Shown here in pieces: positions 18,781-25,553 of a DNA stretch of 47,061 bases. A program made the position numbers and the translations under genes. The notes under the pieces were generated by a model. The model did not search any database and was not told where the DNA came from. It saw only the letters and a list, made by a program, of their open reading frames with translations. Source of the DNA: Promineifilum sp. (GTDB lineage Bacteria; Chloroflexota; Anaerolineae; Promineifilales; Promineifilaceae); the NCBI GenBank assembly GCA_018058545.1, contig JAGOZU010000016.1:1-47061 (forward strand), in the 5' to 3' direction. Position 1 is the stretch's first letter. Every line of letters starts with the position of its first letter.

Positions 18781-19413
18781 GTGACGGCAGTACTGAATGT
18801 TACCCTTCTGGCTCTGGCCGGTTTGTCGATATTAGGAGCCTTCTACTATGCAGTAAGAGGGATCGGCTCCAAGTCTGATGCCCAACGCCAGGCTTATAAT
18901 GTCGGGCAGGTGGAGGCCAAGCGTGTCGGCCGGATGAATCTGGTTCGCGCGGCCTTTCTCTTCATCCTTGGTTTGCTCTTTTTGGGCGCATTTGCTGCCC
19001 GACCGTATATCGCCCGCGTTGTGACGATTGCCAGGCCTACCCCGGTCGTGCCCACCGTCGATGCGGCCGCGACACAGGAAGCCGCCACCCGCGCTGCGCC
19101 AACTGTTGAGCCGACGGTCGAGGCCTCACCAACCAGCCCGCCCGCTTCGCCGTCTCCGGAAGCGACGATTATGCCGACAGATACTCCGACGCCGGCCACA
19201 GCCGTGGTCAGCAGCGGCGTGGGGGTTTGGCTGCGAGGCGCGCCCAGCACCACTGGCGAGCAGCTGGAATGGCTTCTGGACGGGACCGTGGTGACCTTGT
19301 TGGCCGGGCAGGAGACGGCCGATGAGTTGCTATGGCAACAGGTTCGCACCGAGAAAGGCGTGGAAGGGTGGGTCGCCGGCGATTTTCTGGCCCCCAACGA
19401 ACCCGAACCCTGA
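18781..19413 (+). CDS. Membrane-anchored SH3-like domain protein
   Basis: This is a 210-residue protein of unknown function. Two hydrophobic segments (about residues 3-25 and 55-80) are followed by a long proline/threonine/alanine-rich linker (~84-145). A bacterial SH3-like domain ends the protein (~147-205: GVWLRGAPSTTGEQLEWL, then GTVVTLLAGQ and GVEGWVAGDFL). The topology suggests that linker and SH3 domain are outside the membrane, where such domains often bind cell-wall material. The GTG start has no clear Shine-Dalgarno. It is convergent with the ABC exporter that follows. Confidence 0.75.
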   Translation: MTAVLNVTLLALAGLSILGAFYYAVRGIGSKSDAQRQAYNVGQVEAKRVGRMNLVRAAFLFILGLLFLGAFAARPYIARVVTIARPTPVVPTVDAAATQEAATRAAPTVEPTVEASPTSPPASPSPEATIMPTDTPTPATAVVSSGVGVWLRGAPSTTGEQLEWLLDGTVVTLLAGQETADELLWQQVRTEKGVEGWVAGDFLAPNEPEP

Positions 19414-19464
19414 TCGCTCCCCGTTGTTTATTCCTCTTTGGTTAGGTAACTTGTTCGCCAAGAG

Positions 19465-21279
19465 CTAATCGTCGGCCGCTTCGACCCACGTTGGGACGCG
19501 CATGGCCTGGGGCGATTGGTGGCGGAAGTAGGTGTCGTATAGCTCCGCGTAGTGGCCGCCGGCCGCCATCAGCGATTGGTGGCTGCCTTCCTCGATGATC
19601 CGCCCCTTTTGCAGGACGATGATGCGGTCGGCCGAGCGCACCGTCGACAGGCGGTGGGCGATGATGATGGCTGTGCTGTTGGCGATGATCAGGTCGAGCG
19701 CCTGCTGAATTTGTGATTCCGTGAACGGATCCACGCTGGCTGTGGCCTCGTCGAGGACGAAGATGCTCGGCGCTTGCAGCAGCACCCGCGTCAGGGCGAC
19801 GAGTTGGCGCTGGCCCATTGACAGACGACTGCCGCGCTCGCCGACGTCGCTGTAGATGCCGTCGGGCAATGTCTCCAGCCATTCTCCGTTGCCGATGCGT
19901 CGGGCCATGGCTTTGATTTGTTCATCGGAAGCCTCCGGGACGGCGTAACGAATATTGTCGGCCACCGTTCCGGCAAAGAGGAACGGCACTTGCGACACGA
20001 TACCGATTTGGCTGCGGTAGCTCCGTAAGTCAAACGTGCGAATGTCCCCGCCATCGACGGTGATCTGTCCTTCCTGGAACTCGTAGAAGCGGGCGATCAG
20101 CTTGATGATGCTTGATTTGCCCGCGCCGGTGTGGCCCACGAGGGCGACGCTCTCCCCCGGCTGGATGTGCAGGTTGAAGTCGTCGAGGATTTGCTCCTGT
20201 TCTGAATAGCGGAAGGTGACGTGGTCGAAGCGGATGTCTCCCTCCAGCTTGCCCACAACGATGTCATCAGTCTGGATGACGCTCGATTCGGCGTCGATGA
20301 GGCCGAACACGCGCTCGGTGGCGGCCAGGCCGGCCTGGAATTGGCTCCAGAAGGCCGACAGGTTGGTGACCGGGAACCAGAAACGATCGACTGTGGTGAC
20401 GAAGAGGTACCAGGAAGCGATGGAAATAGCTCCGGCAATGGCGCTTTGGCCGCCGAAATAGACCAGCATCGCGGTTCCCAGACCGGCCAGGGCGTTCAGG
20501 GTTGGGAAGATATTGGACAGTACGAACGCGCGCCGAATGTTGATCCGGTAGGTTTGGTCGTTGACCTGCATGAATTCTTCGTAGATGGCTCCTTCCTGGC
20601 GGAAGTTCTTGGCCACCCGGATGCCGCTGACCGCTTCCTGAATCTCCTTGTTCACCTCCGCCAGGGCGCGCGAGCTTTGGCGGGTGACGCTGCGCGCCAG
20701 CCGGCGGAAGGCCAAGGCGACCACGGCGACGATGGGGGTCATGGCCAGGACGGCCAGCGTCAGGCGCACGTCGATCGTCACCAGCACAAAAATCAGGATG
20801 AAAGCCACGGCCAGTTGGTTGATTACGTCCATGGCGATGGTGACGACATCGCCGAATTCCTGGGTATCGCTGGTGATGCGGCTGACGATGCGGCCGGTGG
20901 AATATTCGTCAAAGAAGGACAGGGCTTGTCTCATGGCGGCGTCGAAGGCATCGTCGCGCATGGTCATGAGGACGTCGGCGACGACCTGGGCTGTCAGATA
21001 GCGCCGAATGAGCGACAAACCCCACACACCGACGCCGACCACGAGCACCAGCAAGGCCAGACCGACAGGAAAGTCGGCCGATGAGGCGCTTTCCAGACTT
21101 TTGGCGATGGCGATCGGCATAGCCGCGCCCAGCCCGGCCATGATGAAGATGGCGATGGTGATGATCACCATCTTCCATTTGTAGGGTTGGAAGTAATGGA
21201 GGATCCGGACGACCAGTTCCTTGTCACTGTAGACACGGTCGTAGCGTTCGGCATCCAGCCCACGGGTTAGTGCTGCCAT
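19465..21279 (-). CDS. ABC exporter, fused membrane and ATPase half-transporter
   Basis: This 604-residue protein has a six-helix exporter membrane domain (residues ~30-330) followed by an ATPase domain (~355-590). Walker A is VGHTGAGKSSIIKL, the signature loop LSMGQRQLVALTR, Walker B IFVLDEATASVD, and the switch histidine is in IIAHRLST. It resembles MsbA/MdlB-type multidrug or lipid exporters and would work as a dimer. The substrate cannot be read from sequence. It lies 15 bp downstream of the arginase gene on the same strand, so the two probably form an operon. Confidence 0.93.
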   Translation of the reverse strand: MAALTRGLDAERYDRVYSDKELVVRILHYFQPYKWKMVIITIAIFIMAGLGAAMPIAIAKSLESASSADFPVGLALLVLVVGVGVWGLSLIRRYLTAQVVADVLMTMRDDAFDAAMRQALSFFDEYSTGRIVSRITSDTQEFGDVVTIAMDVINQLAVAFILIFVLVTIDVRLTLAVLAMTPIVAVVALAFRRLARSVTRQSSRALAEVNKEIQEAVSGIRVAKNFRQEGAIYEEFMQVNDQTYRINIRRAFVLSNIFPTLNALAGLGTAMLVYFGGQSAIAGAISIASWYLFVTTVDRFWFPVTNLSAFWSQFQAGLAATERVFGLIDAESSVIQTDDIVVGKLEGDIRFDHVTFRYSEQEQILDDFNLHIQPGESVALVGHTGAGKSSIIKLIARFYEFQEGQITVDGGDIRTFDLRSYRSQIGIVSQVPFLFAGTVADNIRYAVPEASDEQIKAMARRIGNGEWLETLPDGIYSDVGERGSRLSMGQRQLVALTRVLLQAPSIFVLDEATASVDPFTESQIQQALDLIIANSTAIIIAHRLSTVRSADRIIVLQKGRIIEEGSHQSLMAAGGHYAELYDTYFRHQSPQAMRVPTWVEAADD

Positions 21280-21294
21280 AAATTAACTCGAAAA

Positions 21295-22185
21295 TCAGAG
21301 AATTTTCAGGCCGAGCAGGGATGCAGCCAGGCCGACGGCCAGCTCGGCCGTCTTGTTCATGTCGTCCAGGATGGGATTGATCTCGACGATGTCCAGCGAC
21401 TCGACACGGCCACTGTCCCCCAGAATTTCCATCAGTAAATGCGCTTCCCGATAGGTCAGGCCTCCGGGAACGGGGGTTCCCACGCCGGGCGCGAAGGATG
21501 GATCAAGGCTGTCCATGTCGAGGCTGACGTGGATGCGGGGCAAGTGGCGCAGGCGATCGAGGGCTTGCCGGGCCACGACCGCCATACCGAACTCGTCAAC
21601 GTGGCGCATGGTAAAGGCATGGATTCCACTGCGGAGGAGGCGTTCCCGCTCGATGGTGTCCAAATTGCGCAGGCCGATTTGGACGACTTGCTGAGGCATC
21701 ACTGTCGCGCCGGGAGTGCCGATATTGACCAGTTCGTCCGGCCCCTCACCGACAAGAGCGGCGACGGGCATCCCGTGGATGTTGCCGCTGGGCGATGTCT
21801 CCGGAATGTTGAAGTCGCTGTGAGCGTCGATCCAGATGACTCCGATGGGGCCGCGCGTGGCCGCCGCAGCCACCGAACCCATGCTGATGCTGTGGTCTCC
21901 GCCCAGAAAGATGGCGAATTCGCCATCGGCGATCCAGGGACAGGCTCGCTCATAAACCGTTTGGCAAACGGCGGTGATGGCGCGTCGCCGTTTGCCGCTG
22001 CCTTTGGCGGCGTGTTCTTCGGGATTCAGGACGGTGACGTTGCCTTCATCCTGGATGACATGCCCCAGTTGCTCCAGACGGCCTTTCAGGTTGGCGTAAC
22101 GCACGGCGCTTGGCCCGGTGTCGACGCCTCGCCGACTCTGGCCCAAGTCCATGGGCACGCCCAGTATGTGGATGTTGCGTTGCAT
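21295..22185 (-). CDS. rocF: Arginase
   Basis: This 296-residue protein belongs to the arginase/ureohydrolase family (arginine to ornithine and urea). The metal ligands are all visible: H98 in GGDHS, D120, H122 and D124 in DAHSDFN, and D223 and D225 in SLDMDSLDP. The substrate-loop segment [12 protein letters not shown] is arginase-like rather than agmatinase-like. The frame is open for 34 more codons upstream, but ATG at 22185 gives the family start [11 protein letters not shown] and has GAGGAA before it. The family is clear; exact substrate is inferred. Confidence 0.9.
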   Translation of the reverse strand: MQRNIHILGVPMDLGQSRRGVDTGPSAVRYANLKGRLEQLGHVIQDEGNVTVLNPEEHAAKGSGKRRRAITAVCQTVYERACPWIADGEFAIFLGGDHSISMGSVAAAATRGPIGVIWIDAHSDFNIPETSPSGNIHGMPVAALVGEGPDELVNIGTPGATVMPQQVVQIGLRNLDTIERERLLRSGIHAFTMRHVDEFGMAVVARQALDRLRHLPRIHVSLDMDSLDPSFAPGVGTPVPGGLTYREAHLLMEILGDSGRVESLDIVEINPILDDMNKTAELAVGLAASLLGLKIL

Positions 22186-22313
22186 GATTCCTCGATTGAG
22201 TGGGTTACTCAGGAGGGTGTATTGTGGCCCATAGTCTTTACAGAGGCAACCATAATGCCGGCAAGTTATTACTGTTTGTAAATACATCTATCAGTTATGT
22301 AGCAGCGCGTGGT

Positions 22314-22341
22314 TTGTCTGTCAGGGGTGGCGACATATAAT
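22314..22341 (+). promoter_or_regulatory. Sigma-70-type promoter for trmB, implying a leaderless mRNA
   Basis: TTGTCT (22314-22319) and a perfect TATAAT (22336-22341) are 16 bases apart. Transcription would begin near 22348, at or next to the ATG at 22349. The upstream ATG at 22340 overlaps the -10 box and cannot be used on this transcript. The hexamers are seen; the start point is inferred from normal spacing. Confidence 0.6.
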
Positions 22342-22348
22342 GGGGCCG

Positions 22349-23362
22349 ATGGTTTTTCATGAATGGTACAAGGTGGAACAGTTGCCTTGGCCGGCGGATT
22401 GGGCTGCCCTCTTCGGCCGCGCCGCGCCGCTGATCATCGAGATCGGCTTTGGCAGCGGTTTGTTTTTGGTCGACCTGGCCCGAAGGCGACCTGATGTCAA
22501 TCTGGTGGGGCTGGAGATCTCAATTCCCTCGATTCGTAATGCAGGACACAAGATCCGGCGCGGCGACTTGTCGAACGTGATCCTGATGCAGGCCGATGCC
22601 GCCGCCGCGCTCCATGCCTTGTGCGAGCCGGGGAGCGTGGCCGGGGTCATCATCAATTACCCTGATCCCTGGCCAAAGAAAGATCATCTCGATCGTCGTC
22701 TCATCGATGATGAATTTCTGCGTCTGCTGGCCACGCGCATGGCGCCGGGTTCCGATCTTGACGTCGCCACCGACCACGACGACTATGCCGAACAGATCGC
22801 CGCTTGCCTGTCGCGCTCGCCCCATTTCGACAGTCGAATGGAGGCTCCCTTCTCCTTTGACGATCCGGGGCGGCTGCGGACGAAGTATGAGCGAGTTGCC
22901 TTGGAAGAGAAGCGCGTCCCCCGCTATTTCAAGTGGCGACGTAACGACGCACCTGCCGAAGACAGTTTTCCCATCCCCCAGGAGTTGCCTATGCCGCACG
23001 TCGTTTTGCGCCTGCCGGCCGATTTGGCCGAGATCGGCCGCTGCATCCAACCCGGCGCCGTCGAACTGGAATCCGCCCGCATCCGTTATATCGAAGTCTA
23101 CCAATCGTTGCGCGACGGCAAATTGCTGATCGAAACTTATATCAATGAGGATCCGATCCGGCAGCGTCTGGCCCTGGAGATTCGCTCCCGGCCGACGGGG
23201 GAGATCGTTATTGCGCCGGGCGAGGTGGGATTTCCACGGCCGACTCGCGGCGTCCACCTGGCGATTCGCTACCTCGTCGACCGATTGCGCGAGGAATTTC
23301 CATCGTTGGTTATCGTCCACAACACCTTGCAGGAGGAGATACATGCCGACCGTCCACACTAA
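22349..23362 (+). CDS. trmB: tRNA (guanine-N7-)-methyltransferase TrmB with long C-terminal extension
   Basis: TrmB methylates G46 of tRNA with SAM. The SAM-binding motif EIGFGSGLFLVDLA (residues 31-44), then VGLEISIPSI and the family signature NYPDPWPKKDH (103-113), are intact. The 337-residue protein is over 100 residues longer than common TrmB. The core ends near residue ~205, and residues ~210-337 are an extra region. I recall that Aquifex-type TrmB also has a C-terminal extension; whether this one is related is unknown. ATG 22349 is chosen because an earlier in-frame ATG overlaps the -10 box. The 3' end overlaps the next gene by 20 bases. Confidence 0.9.
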   Translation: MVFHEWYKVEQLPWPADWAALFGRAAPLIIEIGFGSGLFLVDLARRRPDVNLVGLEISIPSIRNAGHKIRRGDLSNVILMQADAAAALHALCEPGSVAGVIINYPDPWPKKDHLDRRLIDDEFLRLLATRMAPGSDLDVATDHDDYAEQIAACLSRSPHFDSRMEAPFSFDDPGRLRTKYERVALEEKRVPRYFKWRRNDAPAEDSFPIPQELPMPHVVLRLPADLAEIGRCIQPGAVELESARIRYIEVYQSLRDGKLLIETYINEDPIRQRLALEIRSRPTGEIVIAPGEVGFPRPTRGVHLAIRYLVDRLREEFPSLVIVHNTLQEEIHADRPH

Positions 23363-24134
23363 CGGAATCACCATGCACTATGAGACAGCGGGGCAGGGCG
23401 AACCGTTGCTTTTTTTGCATGGCTTAGGCTCGCGCTGCGAGGATTGGGCATTCCAGTTTCCGGTCTTCGCCGAGCGCTATCAAGTCATCGCGGCGGATAT
23501 GCGCGGACACGGCCGCAGCGATAAACCGCGCGGCCCCTACAACGTTCCGATGATGGCGGCCGATGTCAACGGCCTTCTCGCCGCGCTTGATATCCCCGCT
23601 GCCCATATCGTGGGACTGTCCATGGGCGGCATGATCGCCTTTCAGATGGCTGTGGACAATCCCGAACGGGTGCGCAGCATGACCATCGTCAACAGCGGCC
23701 CGGCGCTGGTGGCCAACTCATTCGGGGAGTGGTTACGTATTCGGCAGCGGGTGCTGCTGGCCCAACTGTTTGGCCCGGCCCGCACCGGGGTCTTCCTGAG
23801 CAAGCGGCTATTTCCGAAGCCTGATCAGGTGGCGTTACGTCGCCAGTTCATTGAGCAATGGGCGCTAAACGACCGCGACGCCTATCTGGCCTCCTTGCGT
23901 GCTCTGGTCGGCTGGAGCGTTCTCGATCGCATCGGCGCGATTCGCTGCCCGCTGCTGGTCATCTCCGGGGATCGTGATTACACGCCGCTGGAAGTGAAGA
24001 GGCAATACACGGCCCTGATAGAAGGCGCGCGATTGGTCGTCATAGAAGATTCAGGCCATGCGACACCCATCGATCAGGCGGATCAATTCAATGCCTGCGT
24101 GTTGGGCTTTTTGGATGAGATCAAAACGCATTAA
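23343..24134 (+). CDS. Alpha/beta hydrolase
   Basis: This 263-residue alpha/beta-hydrolase has LLFLHGLGSRCEDW (oxyanion-hole region), the nucleophile elbow GLSMGG (S93), the acid in SGDRDYTP (D212) and the histidine in DSGHATP (H239). A complete triad suggests an active esterase, lactonase or related enzyme; the substrate is unknown. ATG 23343 follows AGGAGGAG and lies inside the end of trmB, so the two are translationally coupled. The frame is open further upstream but that part is the shadow of trmB. Confidence 0.9.
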   Translation: MPTVHTNGITMHYETAGQGEPLLFLHGLGSRCEDWAFQFPVFAERYQVIAADMRGHGRSDKPRGPYNVPMMAADVNGLLAALDIPAAHIVGLSMGGMIAFQMAVDNPERVRSMTIVNSGPALVANSFGEWLRIRQRVLLAQLFGPARTGVFLSKRLFPKPDQVALRRQFIEQWALNDRDAYLASLRALVGWSVLDRIGAIRCPLLVISGDRDYTPLEVKRQYTALIEGARLVVIEDSGHATPIDQADQFNACVLGFLDEIKTH

Positions 24135-24163
24135 GGCTACGATTGTTTAAATGAGGGAAACTG

Positions 24164-24922
24164 ATGAGAGTACTGATTGCCGGGGAAATACCCTTTATCG
24201 ATGAGGTCGAGCGCCTCTGCCGCCGCGCCGGCCACGATTTGCGCGTCTTTCTGGTGGAAGACTTCCTTAGCATGGTGGAGGCGGACTATGACCAGTCGAG
24301 CCTGGGTGATATCGAGATCGCCATCGAGTTGCATAATGAGTCGGCGGCGATCAAGGCGGAGATTCTGTCGGCAATGGGTGAATATCTGCCCGAAGATGCC
24401 TTGATCCTTACTTCAGCCCTGGCGACCAGCGTCACGATGGCCGCGTCATGGGTCGATCATCCCGAGCGGGTGGTCGGCTTTGGCGTGCTGCCGCCCGTGC
24501 CCGACGAGGGAATCATCGAGCTGGCGGTGGCGATGCAGACGGCCGAACCGGCGCTGACGCAGGCGGAGTTGTTCTGGCGGGGGTTAGGGCAGGAGACCCT
24601 GCTGGTAGCCGACGGGCCGGGCCTGGTTAGGGCCAGGACGGTGTGCTGTCTGATTAACGAGGCAGCGTCGCTGCTGATGGAGGGAGTTGCCTCGGCCGAA
24701 GATATCGACAAGGCGATGCGCCTGGGGATGAACTATCCCATTGGTCCACTGGCATGGGCCGATCTCATCGGTCTGGATGCGGTGCTGGGCGTCATGACCG
24801 GATTGTTCGAGGAGTGGGGAGATGACCGCTACCGCCCCACACCTCTCATTCGCCGAATGGTGGCGGCGGGTTTGCTCGGCCGCAAGACCGGGCAGGGATT
24901 TTTCCCGTATGAGGATGCCTGA
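24164..24922 (+). CDS. 3-hydroxyacyl-CoA dehydrogenase-like protein, degenerate N-terminal domain
   Basis: This 252-residue protein follows the layout of 3-hydroxyacyl-CoA dehydrogenases. The C-terminal domain (~150-250) is well conserved: INEAASLLMEGVASAEDIDK, then PIGPLAWADLIGLD and GRKTGQGFFPY. The N-terminal NAD domain is altered: the glycine-rich GxGxxG is replaced by IAGEIPF (residues 5-11). The catalytic-histidine motif (usually HFFNPVP) reads GVLPPVP, with G107 where His is expected. It may be a non-catalytic or differently acting relative. It lies 29 bp after the hydrolase gene and converges on the selenoprotein gene. Confidence 0.75.
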   Translation: MRVLIAGEIPFIDEVERLCRRAGHDLRVFLVEDFLSMVEADYDQSSLGDIEIAIELHNESAAIKAEILSAMGEYLPEDALILTSALATSVTMAASWVDHPERVVGFGVLPPVPDEGIIELAVAMQTAEPALTQAELFWRGLGQETLLVADGPGLVRARTVCCLINEAASLLMEGVASAEDIDKAMRLGMNYPIGPLAWADLIGLDAVLGVMTGLFEEWGDDRYRPTPLIRRMVAAGLLGRKTGQGFFPYEDA

Positions 24923-24936
24923 CACTCCCGGCTTGG

Positions 24937-25215
24937 TTACGATGCTTGCGGGTACGGCTCGACGTCCCGGCCGATAATCTGCTGAAAGAGATTCAGAATT
25001 TCACCCGGTTCGGCGTGTCGACCGATCTCCTTTTTGGAGAATAGCACACGGCCGTCAACCGTGAAGCGAAACATGCCTTTGCTGCTGGTGATGAGGGTGA
25101 AGCTCTCGATGACGTGCTGGTAATTGCGCATGATGTCATCCGCCACACGGGCGGCGCGAGGCCAATAGTTTCAGGGCACGCAGTATTCAAGGGTGATGAT
25201 GTGTTTTTTTATCAA
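24937..25215 (-). CDS. SelW-like (Rdx family) selenoprotein, TGA read as selenocysteine
   Basis: Read from TTG at 25215, the frame encodes MIKKHIITLEYCVPUNYWPR, with TGA at 25171-25173 as residue 15. The continuation RAARVADDIMRNYQHVIES and the end GRVLFSKKEIGRHAEPGEIL match the Rdx/SelW/SelT-like thioredoxin-fold family, whose redox motif is CxxC or CxxU. TGA stands exactly where the second Cys or Sec belongs (C12-x-x-U15). GGAG lies nine bases before TTG. The 92-residue length is typical. A hairpin follows the TGA. If selenocysteine were not inserted, only 14 residues would be made. A Cys-to-stop mutation is the alternative; intact coding after the TGA argues against decay. Confidence 0.82.
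25140..25173 (-). promoter_or_regulatory. Selenocysteine codon and candidate bacterial SECIS hairpin
   Basis: On the - strand, UGA (25173-25171) is followed by a hairpin in which CCGCC (25154-25150) pairs with GGCGG (25144-25140) around the loop CGUGU. The loop begins 22 bases after the UGA and has G as its second base. Bacterial SECIS elements are generally described as a short stem within about 16-37 bases of UGA with a G early in the loop. The lower stem is weak (two extra pairs). Confidence 0.65.
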
Positions 25216-25266
25216 AATAGGTCGCTCCGATATGAAAGAAGATCATAGACCTTGGCGGTGTGGGAG

Positions 25267-25419
25267 TCAAATGACAGATTGCGAATGATGAACTGGCTTG
25301 TTATCGACAACTGGTTCTCTTCGAGTGTGGGGTGAGCCTGAACCGCAAACACAGCGCTGAGCTTCGAACGTGGCGATTGCTTTTTCCAGCTCCTGCCGGC
25401 TAACGTTTGCCTTGCCCAC
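25267..25419 (-). pseudogene. Possible gene remnant with a coiled-coil-like segment
   Basis: A 50-codon - strand frame from GTG 25419 reads [20 protein letters not shown], then becomes low-complexity and unrelated (CVCGSGSPHTRREP) before TGA. The first part resembles the ELEQAIAALEAQR coiled-coil segment I recall from many Chloroflexota regulatory proteins. The end looks frameshifted. It has no Shine-Dalgarno and may be chance, so I offer it only as a possible decayed fragment. Confidence 0.25.
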
Positions 25420-25436
25420 ACCAATTATTATATAAA
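25407..25436 (+). promoter_or_regulatory. Possible promoter for smc
   Basis: TTGCCT (25407-25412) and TATAAA (25431-25436) are separated by 18 bases and point toward smc, whose ATG is ~110 bases downstream. The reverse strand of the same AT-rich patch contains TATAAT, which could serve the selenoprotein gene, but no good -35 is seen there. Confidence 0.35.
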
Positions 25437-25553
25437 TAGCTGGGTCCGTACGCGATCCTGCACCGGACGAAGTTGCCGGGCGGCCGGCGCGGGCACGTGG
25501 GACGAGCGACCGGCAGTGGTACGGCCGCGCGCGGCGATCCCCAAAAACATCTT

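Larger units (their letters stand above)
25216..25553. other. 338-bp intergenic region between the selenoprotein gene and smc
   Basis: This divergent spacer holds no confident gene. An AT-rich patch (25421-25439) carries TATAAT-like hexamers on both strands. The - strand between 25419 and 25267 has a 50-codon frame with coding-like character but no ribosome-binding site. The last ~100 bases before smc are GC-rich with no clear signal. Confidence 0.6.

Noticed and set aside
24993-25190. A 65-codon - strand frame overlapping the selenoprotein region
   Set aside because: It is in another frame and its product looks random, while the TGA-containing frame matches the Rdx/SelW family.
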